Below are positions 42,998 to 51,011 of a stretch of DNA of 64,000 nt, piece after piece (position 1 is the first letter of the stretch; each line of letters begins with the position of its first letter). Below the pieces are notes generated by a model. It saw only the letters and a program-made list of their open reading frames with translations, searched no databases and was not told the DNA's origin. The DNA comes from Flavobacteriaceae bacterium GF1 (GTDB lineage Bacteria; Bacteroidota; Bacteroidia; Flavobacteriales; Flavobacteriaceae): assembly GCA_009797885.1 (NCBI GenBank), contig WNKP01000017.1, forward strand, positions 35,249 through 99,248. Reading direction: 5' to 3'. Made by a program: the position numbers and the translations under genes.

Positions 42998-44412
42998 GAT
43001 TCCAGTATTTCATCAACAATGTTCGCACGCTCCGAATAGGTGTGCCTAATGGCCCCTATCGCACGTTGTTGCTCCTCGCTCAGGTCCCACACCCTCAAAT
43101 CACCAATGAGTTCATCTGGTGGCATATCGATCTGTGCCAGGTATTGGTTATAGGTTATGGCTCCGGTCCTAAAAGCTGCCAAGGCCGTTTCCTGTTTTAT
43201 CTTGGCAGTTTCGGCTTCTTCCTTTTTGTTTATCTGGAGTATCTTCAAATGGTCGAAACTCCCTACAAGCTCGATTCCCTGTTCCTCCGTCTTGAGGAAG
43301 TGGTTGAGTGCAATCTGGAAATCGTTCCATTCTGGAATTATCGTGGTATCGTAAAGGCGTTTTTCGCTAGCATCCAGGTTGTTGAAGGTCCCGCCCTTTA
43401 TGTAGTACTTGACCAATAGTTCGGGGACGCCCTTCGCGTTCGCTACGGCAATGGCATCGGATTCTATTTCCTCGAAGAGCATGAGTTCCTTGACGTTCAT
43501 TGCCGTTTTTTGCCACTTCAATGGTTGCGGGGAAATTATTTGGCTGTACTGGTCCTTTAACAGGCCGTATTTCTTGAATGCTTCTTGGATTTCCTTTACT
43601 TCCTCGTCGTTCAAGGGGAGGTTGCCCATTGCCTCGTCCTTCTTTTCGGATGTCCATGCCCCGATAGCGCCCCTTTTTGTGATGAGCACGTTACGGCTTT
43701 CATAGGCCTTGTCTATATTGGAAATGGGCCTTTGTAGTGCTATCAGGTCGCTGACCCCTTCGGTGAAGTGCCGGTCGTGCTTGATGTTTTCGTTATTGAC
43801 ATGGAAGACCTTATTGGTATCAAGGTGTTTTCTCTTTCCGTTGAACATTGAGAGGTCGTACCCCTCGACTATCTCCTGCCTCGTCTCCGCTTCCAGCCAA
43901 TTCCCCGTCAATTTGGGGGCGACTGCATAAGATGGAAGGTTGTTCAGTACGGTAATGTCCCGGAAGTCAAAATTGTTCTCAAAACCAATCGGAACGGATC
44001 CATAGCAGTAACCGTTCCCAAAGACCTCGAAGTTTACCTTTAATTGCCTTAGCCATTCAAATGTTGACTGCAATGGGTTGGGCCGTTGGATAAGGCTTCG
44101 CAAATGCCCTCCGTCGGAATCGTATTTTTTTAAAGGGGTCAGTTCTTCGGTGTTCAGGTCCTTGACGAAGAACCGAACGTTCGAAAAAGCCTTGGCCTTG
44201 ATATTGACCACTGCTTGGACCACTGGGTTTTCATAGTAGCACCTGAGCAGGTAGATAAGTTCTGACAGGTTCCGCCATACCGGAGTGCCCGATATGATGA
44301 ACGTTGAAGGGGGAAGGGTCAGGGGGGTGTTCTCGGCTGAAGATGGCAGACCACCAAGGGACTTTGTCGCCTTTTTGCCTTTATTTATCCCAAAGAAAGT
44401 GCCAAGCCCCAT
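42994..44412 (-). CDS. portal protein
   Basis: The 472-residue protein has the HK97-type portal order: IYLLRCYYENPVVQAVVNIK (start of the core), LRSLIQRPNPLQSTFEWLRQ (about 127-146), an Asp-rich middle, GVPELLVKYYIKGGTFNNLD (about 332-351), and a late NQYLAQIDMPP (about 427). Twelve copies form the ring through which DNA enters the head. It stands upstream of protease and capsid. The start region is low-complexity and may be cleaved or flexible. Confidence 0.85.
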   Translation of the reverse strand: MGLGTFFGINKGKKATKSLGGLPSSAENTPLTLPPSTFIISGTPVWRNLSELIYLLRCYYENPVVQAVVNIKAKAFSNVRFFVKDLNTEELTPLKKYDSDGGHLRSLIQRPNPLQSTFEWLRQLKVNFEVFGNGYCYGSVPIGFENNFDFRDITVLNNLPSYAVAPKLTGNWLEAETRQEIVEGYDLSMFNGKRKHLDTNKVFHVNNENIKHDRHFTEGVSDLIALQRPISNIDKAYESRNVLITKRGAIGAWTSEKKDEAMGNLPLNDEEVKEIQEAFKKYGLLKDQYSQIISPQPLKWQKTAMNVKELMLFEEIESDAIAVANAKGVPELLVKYYIKGGTFNNLDASEKRLYDTTIIPEWNDFQIALNHFLKTEEQGIELVGSFDHLKILQINKKEEAETAKIKQETALAAFRTGAITYNQYLAQIDMPPDELIGDLRVWDLSEEQQRAIGAIRHTYSERANIVDEILES

Positions 44413-44592
44413 TGATGGTTGCTGAATTTGGCTCTCTAAGGGGCTCTAGGTTAATAAATTACCCAAATATAGGCAATATGTGTTTAGAATTAAACTAAAT
44501 TAAGATAGCGCATTGATTGATTCGAAAAATTGAGATATATCAATGGACAAGTATTGAAGCACAGATTTTTAGTAGCTTAAGGGTCGTAACCA

Positions 44593-45960
44593 ATGACCAT
44601 GAACAAAAAAGATTATCCCAAAAATGATCCATTAATCGGCCTATTCTATGGAAAAAAAACAGGGGAAAAGTGGTATAAAGAAAGTCTGGATGGGGAAAAG
44701 TTTTGGATAGAAAAAGAGGTCAAATCGTTTTGGTCAGCAATCCGCAAGGAAAAAATGGCCAAGGAAGATTTTGATTTCAGTGGGATGATCTTCCCCGATT
44801 TCCAAACTGTCAATGAAACCTTTTGGAGTTTAGGTTCGGCCAAGCGCTTTTCAAAAAAAGTTTCCTTTAGACGGTCTAAGTTCGAGGGTAGAGCAGGATT
44901 TAGCAAAATAAAGTTTGAGGCGAAGACCACATTTGAGGATGCCAAATTTTTGGAGGATTGTTGGTTTGTGGCAGTGTCATTTAACGGAGTTTCAGAATTT
45001 AGGAGCACACATTTTGCTAAAGAAGTTCTTTTTTTAGGATGCAGATTTAATGATAAAATGAGATTCTATCGAACTCAGTTCCACTTACCTGTAAAATTCA
45101 GGCTTGTATCTTTTGGGCCTGCTACCTCATTTGAGCAAACTAACTTCAGATCTGGACTTCATTTTACCCGTAATCGTTGTGGGTCCAATTCCTATATAGA
45201 TTTCAATGATGTCATTCTTAGTGACGAACACAAAACCGTATTCGAAATTTCCCAATTGGATGGAGGGATAAATGACGGTTGGATTCAATTTGAAAATGTC
45301 ATATTCAATAATCGTTCAAAGTTTATGAATACAGATTTTAAAAACACTTCTTTTGTGAATTGCGATTTGGTCCCTGTCAAATTCTATAATTGCGTGTTTA
45401 AAAAAACAAACTATAGGACCTTCCTTAGAATAGAGAAAGAAGAATATAATCCGTATGAAAACGAAATAATACGGATTAATATGAAACCTAAATTTATAAG
45501 AATTCCATATTATGAATTAGTTGGTGAGACCTATCGCCAAATCAAAAAAAACCAAAAGGATTCCCAGAACTGGGCCCAGGCCGGTGATGCCTATCGTTCA
45601 GAAATGGTGATGATGCAAAAGGTGTTCTGGTTGAAGTTCTTGACAAAGAAGAATCCAGTCTACCTGTTCAATTGGTTCCTCCTAGCATTCAACGGGCTCA
45701 CTTCCGGTTTCCAACAGAGCATGGTCCGGCCCATTGTATGGTTGGCAATGATCTACGGAATTTTCGCCCTTGTCTATTTTCTTAACGGGATGGTGGCTTC
45801 TGATGCACTTTACCAAAGCCTATTCAACAGTTTTCCCATTTCCGGGAGGATAAATACGGACGAGAACCACCTAAAGGCGCTTATGTTGTTGCAGCGCATC
45901 CTATCAACGATATTGTTGGCCTTTTTCGGTCTTGCCGTTAGGGCAAGGTTGAAGCAGTGA
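44593..45960 (+). CDS. pentapeptide-like repeat membrane protein
   Basis: The 455-residue plus-strand protein interrupts the minus-strand head genes. Residues about 70-270 repeat 'F..xxF' every five residues (VSFRRSKFEGRAGFSKIKFE, TTFEDAKFLEDCWFVAVSFN), as in pentapeptide-type beta-helices. From about 345 on there are three hydrophobic helices (about 350-372, 378-400 and 430-450). Similar proteins are found as accessory genes, and some act in immunity or transport regulation. Position, strand and AT-rich codon use make it likely phage cargo. Role unproven. Confidence 0.6.
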   Translation: MTMNKKDYPKNDPLIGLFYGKKTGEKWYKESLDGEKFWIEKEVKSFWSAIRKEKMAKEDFDFSGMIFPDFQTVNETFWSLGSAKRFSKKVSFRRSKFEGRAGFSKIKFEAKTTFEDAKFLEDCWFVAVSFNGVSEFRSTHFAKEVLFLGCRFNDKMRFYRTQFHLPVKFRLVSFGPATSFEQTNFRSGLHFTRNRCGSNSYIDFNDVILSDEHKTVFEISQLDGGINDGWIQFENVIFNNRSKFMNTDFKNTSFVNCDLVPVKFYNCVFKKTNYRTFLRIEKEEYNPYENEIIRINMKPKFIRIPYYELVGETYRQIKKNQKDSQNWAQAGDAYRSEMVMMQKVFWLKFLTKKNPVYLFNWFLLAFNGLTSGFQQSMVRPIVWLAMIYGIFALVYFLNGMVASDALYQSLFNSFPISGRINTDENHLKALMLLQRILSTILLAFFGLAVRARLKQ

Positions 45961-45991
45961 GGATCAAAAGGACAGATTGATAACACTTCAA

Positions 45992-46132
45992 TCAACTTTT
46001 GGAATAGGTTTTAAAATACTCCTCTACCCAAGCTGCAGCCTGTCGCAAGGTAGTCTTTGGCTCAACATAAGTGTAACCTTTCTTGATGCCGTACTTTTCC
46101 TTGAGCCTTATGTATGGTGGGCCTTTCCACAT
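45992..46132 (-). CDS. 46-residue protein downstream of the lipoprotein gene
   Basis: An ATG at 46132, 12 bp after the lipoprotein stop, opens 46 codons: MWKGPPYIRLKEKYGIKKGY ... LRQAAAWVEEYFKTYSKS. Composition (many Lys, Tyr, Glu and a clear helix at the end) is strongly protein-like. It probably shares the lipoprotein's transcript. No family recognised. Confidence 0.5.
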   Translation of the reverse strand: MWKGPPYIRLKEKYGIKKGYTYVEPKTTLRQAAAWVEEYFKTYSKS

Positions 46133-46143
46133 CAATTGAAAAC

Positions 46144-46884
46144 TCAGCTGTTAATTTTTGAAGTGGCCCCTTCTATTCCTTCATAGACTTTATCATCTTC
46201 CGAATGTAGTTTATAGTCTTCTCCTGCAAATATTAGTTGGTAAGTCCGATTTGAGGTCTTTGTATATTCCAGGTTCTTTTCACCCAAGATCACCAGTGTT
46301 TCTGGAATTTTTAACTCTTCAAGTGTATTTGGGTACGTTGTATTGGAAGTATAAAAACCATTCAATTTTTCATTTACAGTTTTCATGGCCCTTCCTTCTT
46401 TCTTGCCTCTTTCAAATAGAAATGCTCTAGCGGCTTCAATCTGAGCTTGTTGCATTCCTTTGGAAGATTCAAGGTTATCCTTTAAAGTCCTGTACTCATA
46501 GTTTTCCTTGCTAAGCGCTGTCAGAAGTGCATAATGCTTTTCGGAATTATTACAAGGGTCGGTAGATAATGCCAAGAAACTACCTTTAATGGTATCCTCA
46601 TAATTTGAACTTACTTGATCTAATTTCTCTCTTAACTCTTTTGTTGTTTTTTTGAATCCAGTATTATTGGTTCCAATGTTCATCTGGTCTAAGATGTCAA
46701 CAGTGGCATTTAGGTTGAACTCAAAATCACTGGCAACATATTTATATGCTTTTTGGGCACATTTTGCATTCTTAGGGAAAGTTACGGGCCTGCCATCGGG
46801 ACAGGAAAGTACCTTATTGGTGCAGCAACCATGTAATATCGACATACTTGCTAGAACTAGAAAAATGACATGTGGTTTACTCAT
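46144..46884 (-). CDS. lipoprotein, 246 residues
   Basis: The signal peptide MSKPHVIFLVLASMSILHGC ends in a lipobox (LHGC, Cys20). A second Cys follows at once (GCCTNK). The mature part is helical (FKKTTKELREKLDQVSSNYE) with a small beta end (TYQLIFAGEDYKLHSEDDKV). In prophages, small lipoproteins often block superinfecting phages; that is only a possibility here. It lies in the portal-terminase cargo region. Confidence 0.65.
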   Translation of the reverse strand: MSKPHVIFLVLASMSILHGCCTNKVLSCPDGRPVTFPKNAKCAQKAYKYVASDFEFNLNATVDILDQMNIGTNNTGFKKTTKELREKLDQVSSNYEDTIKGSFLALSTDPCNNSEKHYALLTALSKENYEYRTLKDNLESSKGMQQAQIEAARAFLFERGKKEGRAMKTVNEKLNGFYTSNTTYPNTLEELKIPETLVILGEKNLEYTKTSNRTYQLIFAGEDYKLHSEDDKVYEGIEGATSKINS

Positions 46885-46983
46885 AATGTTTGTTCAATGT
46901 TGGAAATAACTTGACTAAAGCATTTGCGTTTCTGCATCAGCAATTAAATGATATAGGGGATGTAAGTGGGGGATACAAAGGGA

Positions 46984-47007
46984 AAATACTAAATACCGTT
47001 AGTATTT
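46984..47007. promoter_or_regulatory. perfect 9-bp inverted repeat
   Basis: AAATACTAA (46984-46992) and TTAGTATTT (46999-47007) form a perfect inverted repeat with a 6-nt spacer. It lies 100 bp upstream of the lipoprotein start and 124 bp after the KilA-N stop. It may be an operator for the lipoprotein promoter; an AT-rich hairpin of the KilA-N transcript is the other reading. Confidence 0.45.
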
Positions 47008-47130
47008 CAAGGGAATGTATGAGATTTAAACCTTTTGTTAACTAAAATTTAAACTAGAAAACAATTTTGCTTACGCACAAACTGAACATCTATTTGTCCA
47101 CTAAACTTTAGTCCCATAGAATTAAAGTTG

Positions 47131-47760
47131 TTAGGCCGCCTTGTTGTGCTTTTCGTCATACATCTTCCTCATTATCTTCAAAAGGTGATCAAAGTCCCTT
47201 ATCATTCCCATGTCTATGGAAAACGCAAGTTTCTTCTGTACTTCGGCCAGTTCCTTTAATTCCTCTTGGCTTGCGGTTTGTCTAAGCCCTTTACCGTGGA
47301 TGCCAAAAACAATCCAATTTAATGCTTTGGCCAGTACGGAATAGTCCACACCCTTTAGTTTTGTGGCGGAAGCAGTAAGACCTTTGTAATTGTCACCCGC
47401 ATCGTGCCGGAACTCAATAAGCTGGTCATAAACGAACTTGATGACCTGGAGTTTGAACTTAGGGTTCAACCACATTGCAAAGTCTATGAAAAGATAGGGA
47501 TGCATCCAAGTGCCGCCTTTTTTACCTCTATTTGTTAATACGATCTGGTTCGTATTTAAGTTTTCATCCTCTGCGAGTGCTTCCATAAATTCTTTAGTTG
47601 GTTTAGATTTCAAGAATCCGTTTACCTCCTTGCCTCTTTTGATGTTATTAGATTTGTTCCATTGTTTCAAAAGAGAGGTCGCATTGAACATTCCATCCTT
47701 TGTTCTTTGAAGGACTTCAAAGTCGCCCATTGGCCGCACCATTATTTGATTTGTCTTCAC
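47131..47760 (-). CDS. KilA-N-domain DNA-binding protein
   Basis: The 209-residue protein has a KilA-N domain over the first 120 residues: DGMFNATSLLKQWNKSN, VNGFLKSKPTKEFMEAL, then KGGTWMHPYLFIDFAMWLNP. KilA-N proteins of phages bind DNA and often act as antirepressors or host-takeover factors. The C-terminal 90 residues are helical. It overlaps the gene upstream by ATGA. Confidence 0.8.
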   Translation of the reverse strand: MKTNQIMVRPMGDFEVLQRTKDGMFNATSLLKQWNKSNNIKRGKEVNGFLKSKPTKEFMEALAEDENLNTNQIVLTNRGKKGGTWMHPYLFIDFAMWLNPKFKLQVIKFVYDQLIEFRHDAGDNYKGLTASATKLKGVDYSVLAKALNWIVFGIHGKGLRQTASQEELKELAEVQKKLAFSIDMGMIRDFDHLLKIMRKMYDEKHNKAA

Positions 47761-48134
47761 GTCTCAAGATTAAAGTTCCCCTGTATGTTGTAGTTCTGGC
47801 CCTTCAATAGGCTAATGACGCCGCTTGCTTTTGTCTGTGGTTCGGTCCTCATGGAAAGGGCAAGGGTCTTGCGGTAGACCTTCTCGGCCTTTTTTGCGTA
47901 GTCGTTTCCCTTGTCGTTGACGGCGTTGAAGAATATGTCAAAATACTCATTGTTCCGTTTGACGTCCATTGTATTGAAATCAAGGTTGAACAATGGCTCT
48001 ATGACATTGAAGCCGGAACCGAATTCCTGTATGCCCGTGCCTGCGATTTCCTCGATCCTGGCCACCAGCGTTTCGTGCCTGATGGCATTCTCGATGATCA
48101 GTACCGCGGTCTCTTTGGTTATCTTTGTTTTCAT
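47757..48134 (-). CDS. hypothetical protein, 125 residues
   Basis: The product (MKTKITKETAVLIIENAIRH ... NAVNDKGNDYAKKAEKVYRK) is mainly helical. It is the first gene of a two-gene unit with the KilA-N gene and faces a 58-residue HTH gene across an AT-rich spacer. No family recognised. Confidence 0.6.
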   Translation of the reverse strand: MKTKITKETAVLIIENAIRHETLVARIEEIAGTGIQEFGSGFNVIEPLFNLDFNTMDVKRNNEYFDIFFNAVNDKGNDYAKKAEKVYRKTLALSMRTEPQTKASGVISLLKGQNYNIQGNFNLET

Positions 48135-48281
48135 GGTATTTGTGTAATAGTAATTAAATACTTATTTCAATGATTCAAATATAAGTATATGATTATATAA
48201 TATGCAAATATTAAATGTTAAAATTATAATTATATACATATTTTTATTTATGTTTTATATGTATATGCCTATATTTGAATT
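48135..48281. promoter_or_regulatory. AT-rich divergent promoter region
   Basis: About 147 bp, very AT-rich, between the divergent genes at 48134 and 48282. TATATTTG at 48270-48277 matches the Bacteroidota -7 box TAnnTTTG but lies only 4 bp before the ATG at 48282, so it would give a leaderless or near-leaderless message. Several short AT inverted repeats (ATATAATATG region) could be operators. Confidence 0.4.
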
Positions 48282-48458
48282 ATGGACATTAACGAAGTAA
48301 AGCGTAAGCTAAACCTTAGTAATTCAGAAATTGCGGAAATGTTTGACTACAAAGACGCAAACAGTTATTCCAACAGTGCTAGAAAAAAAAGTATTGATAA
48401 GGGAATCGTCGCCATTTATAAAAAGACCATTGAGAAAATTGAACGATGTCTTAAGTAG
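48282..48458 (+). CDS. 58-residue HTH protein
   Basis: An ATG at 48282 opens 58 codons to TAG. The middle LNLSNSEIAEMFDYKDANSY is a helix-turn-helix (second helix SEIAEMF, recognition helix ANSYSNSARKK), and the C-terminus is a helix. It looks like a minimal Cro-type or AlpA-type regulator. It faces the KilA-N unit and leads the GIY-YIG gene, so it may control both. Confidence 0.65.
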   Translation: MDINEVKRKLNLSNSEIAEMFDYKDANSYSNSARKKSIDKGIVAIYKKTIEKIERCLK

Positions 48459-48494
48459 TAAGGTAATCCGATAACCAGAAAGAAAACCCTAATT

Positions 48495-49034
48495 ATGATT
48501 GATTGGATGCTGAATAAAGATTTTCTTTTGCAAAACCGAGTTCAGCTTAAAAAGATATGTGCCGGAATATATTTTCTATTTAAAAATGATTCTGTTGTTT
48601 ATATTGGTTCCTCAAGAGATTGCAATAAAAGAATAAGGGAACACACTCGTAGGGGGATGATAGATTTTGATTCTTATTACATTCAGCCTCTATTGTATCC
48701 ATCCATAAAATATTATGGAACAGCAAGCCATAGAATGGAATTGATCTATATAAATCATTTTAGGCCCAAATACAACAAGTACGGGAATCCAGATTATCAC
48801 GATGGGAAAGCCCCTTTGTGGTTTGAATTCATTTCTCAAGACTTGACAATAGCACAAATCGCCAACAGGTTAAATTTAGATTACGCTGTCACTAAAAATA
48901 TTATTGAAGGAAAAAGGAAATGTCTGGATGAAAAGTATGGAAAAGTTTTTGATTATTTTATTGAAGATTTTTCGAAATTGAAAAAGTATAAAGAAAATTC
49001 TAGGCCCCTAAGTGATACTCTTAAAGCTAGTTAG
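48495..49034 (+). CDS. GIY-YIG endonuclease
   Basis: The 179-residue protein has GIYFLFKNDSVVYIGSSRDC (GIY at 24-26, YIG at 36-38), then KRIREH and the catalytic Glu block MELIYINHFRPKYNKYG (about 81-97). A C-terminal LTIAQIANRLNLDYAVTKNI segment is a likely DNA-reading helix pair. This is a homing- or phage-type nuclease that cuts DNA with one metal ion. It may be a free-standing homing gene or a weapon against competing phages. Confidence 0.8.
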   Translation: MIDWMLNKDFLLQNRVQLKKICAGIYFLFKNDSVVYIGSSRDCNKRIREHTRRGMIDFDSYYIQPLLYPSIKYYGTASHRMELIYINHFRPKYNKYGNPDYHDGKAPLWFEFISQDLTIAQIANRLNLDYAVTKNIIEGKRKCLDEKYGKVFDYFIEDFSKLKKYKENSRPLSDTLKAS

Positions 49035-49053
49035 CTTCGAAAAAATATAATGT

Positions 49054-49287
49054 ATGAAAAAAGCATTGTTTTTATTGATGGTTTCGGCTGTTTTGATTTC
49101 CTGTTCAAATGACGATGAAGAGGATTGCCCATGTCAGTCAATATTTGCACCTGATTGGGATAGGTCTTTTTTATTGGATTGTGAAGCTTTAGATGCTTTT
49201 AGTAGTAGTATTGAAAATGGAGTCTTTATTGGTTCACCTTCATTGAACACCCTAGAAATTACGGAAAGTAAAAGCGATTGCGATTAA
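49054..49287 (+). CDS. small lipoprotein, 77 residues
   Basis: The signal peptide MKKALFLLMVSAVLISC ends in lipobox VLISC (Cys17), followed by an acidic start (SNDDEEDCPC). The start is 20 bp after the GIY-YIG stop. Four further cysteines suggest disulfides. Possible surface or exclusion factor; unrecognised. After the stop, CCCCCATGGGGG (49307-49318) is a short palindrome. Confidence 0.65.
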   Translation: MKKALFLLMVSAVLISCSNDDEEDCPCQSIFAPDWDRSFLLDCEALDAFSSSIENGVFIGSPSLNTLEITESKSDCD

Positions 49288-49487
49288 TCTCCTATCCATA
49301 ATCCTGCCCCCATGGGGGTTGTTACGTTTCGGCAATGGCCGCTCACAAAACTACACCGCATTAATACCATTCCTTCGAAGAGGTCTGAAAAAAGTTGTTT
49401 TCATTTCACTTTTTACTTCTTAATCAGTACGAAATTACTTAAATTTAGGATTCTCCCCCAGTCTTTTGATTTTTTACCGAAATAAGG

Positions 49488-50888
49488 ATGAACCCTTTTA
49501 AAAAATTCGTTGACCGTTTGATACGGTGGAGCCCTTGGTCACCTTTGGTTGCGGGGGTCCTGTTCCTGGTGATCTCCTATCTGGAAGCATATATGGAGGC
49601 GGAGAACCTTAATATGGATTCTCTTCTGGCATATGATTTTGATGACGGACGTCATCCAGGATATTATTTGTACCGAACCCAAGTGCTTGAAGATGATTTT
49701 CTTCTTGTCAAGGAAGAATTTTTGGAAGCCAATTATCGGGCCGACACATCCTCCATCAAAACAAAGGTCAATGAACATGGCTACATTGTTCCGGTTGATA
49801 CTTTCAAGATTAAAAATGTCGGTTTTTCCAAAAAATTTGATGTCTATATGAAAGTAAATTTTTTGTTCAATATAGAAGATTTAAGGGTTACACCTTCAAT
49901 TGTCAATGAACGATTTAAAGAAAGTGTCAACTTGATCCTGAATGATTCTATTAGAAGGTCGAGACTCAGGGCCTACGGCAAGGCCATCAATAAACAGGAA
50001 GTAGACGATTTAGAGTTTGAGAGACAATTGGCCGAACACCTTATCCTTGTTAGAGCTTTCGGCGACGGTTACTTATATTCAGAAGACTTTTCGCCCGAAT
50101 TTACGAAAGAAGATCCCGCATTCCATAGATTGGTCAACATCCGCACCTTGTCCTTGGCCAGAGACTTCGCTCATAGAGTTGTGCCGTCTACTTCATATAT
50201 TTTGGATACCAAATTGAAGTACTACATTACGCCAGATTACAACAAGGTATTGCTGCTTCTGATTTTATCCGTTATTTTTTCCGTGCTATGGAGTCAATCC
50301 TCAAATATCGGATTTGGTACAAGAAAAAAAGGGGGGCTCAAGACTCAATACCAGGACTCGCTTCCAAAGATTTTCCTTCCCGGTCTTGAAAAATCCTATT
50401 CACGGTCAGTGGAACTGTACTCCAGGTCCACACTGATGCTCGTCAGTGGTATTTTGATGTCGGTTGTCGGGATAATTGTCTTTGCGTTCTTTCTGCCCGA
50501 CCCTGAAAATTTTACTGTCGACCAATTCGAGAAATATCTCATGTACAGTATCAGGCCGACCATGATGCTCATTTTTATCGAGAGTGTCGCATTTTACCTT
50601 TTAAAACAATATCGTATCCTGATTGAGGACTATAAATACTTCAACAACATCTATCTGGACAGGCTCAACAATGCTGAAGCCTATATCTTACAGAATGAGG
50701 ATAAGAACAAGAAACACTCTGATCTTATTGCGAAACTGTTGAAAAGCGAAACCAATAGGAAATTGGTTTCCGGGGAATCAACGGAACATATCGAGACCAT
50801 GAAAAATTCAATGGAACATAACGACCCAATGAAGGTATTGGAGTCGATGTACGCGAAAATAGGGTCAATTCTTAACAAGGGAACTTGA
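49488..50888 (+). CDS. membrane protein of unknown function, 466 residues
   Basis: Four hydrophobic helices are visible (about 19-33, 255-270, 310-335, and 355-372). Between the first and second there is a large, probably exoplasmic domain (about 35-250), and a helical cytoplasmic tail follows (LDRLNNAEAYILQNEDKNKK). It is plus-strand cargo between portal and terminase. Helix-plus-coil membrane proteins at such places are often abortive-infection or exclusion genes, but nothing here proves it. Confidence 0.6.
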   Translation: MNPFKKFVDRLIRWSPWSPLVAGVLFLVISYLEAYMEAENLNMDSLLAYDFDDGRHPGYYLYRTQVLEDDFLLVKEEFLEANYRADTSSIKTKVNEHGYIVPVDTFKIKNVGFSKKFDVYMKVNFLFNIEDLRVTPSIVNERFKESVNLILNDSIRRSRLRAYGKAINKQEVDDLEFERQLAEHLILVRAFGDGYLYSEDFSPEFTKEDPAFHRLVNIRTLSLARDFAHRVVPSTSYILDTKLKYYITPDYNKVLLLLILSVIFSVLWSQSSNIGFGTRKKGGLKTQYQDSLPKIFLPGLEKSYSRSVELYSRSTLMLVSGILMSVVGIIVFAFFLPDPENFTVDQFEKYLMYSIRPTMMLIFIESVAFYLLKQYRILIEDYKYFNNIYLDRLNNAEAYILQNEDKNKKHSDLIAKLLKSETNRKLVSGESTEHIETMKNSMEHNDPMKVLESMYAKIGSILNKGT

Positions 50889-51011
50889 AGTACAGCACAC
50901 GAACTCCGTCCCGCACCTTGAGCACTTGGCCTTGATCTTGGCCTCACCATCGACCTCGCACACCTTTTTGGAGCATTTTGGGCACCTGACCTCTACGATT
51001 TCCCTCACCAT
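50865..51011 (-). CDS. 48-residue zinc-ribbon protein, Com-like
   Basis: An ATG at 51011 overlaps the terminase stop (ATGGTGA). The 48 codons have two CxxC knuckles: VRCPKCSKKVCEV and KAKCSRCGTEFV. This matches the Com/small zinc-ribbon proteins of Mu-like and many other phages (in Mu, Com activates translation of mom). It overlaps the end of the plus-strand membrane gene by 24 bp. No mom-like gene is visible. Confidence 0.7.
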   Translation of the reverse strand: MVREIVEVRCPKCSKKVCEVDGEAKIKAKCSRCGTEFVCCTSSSLVKN

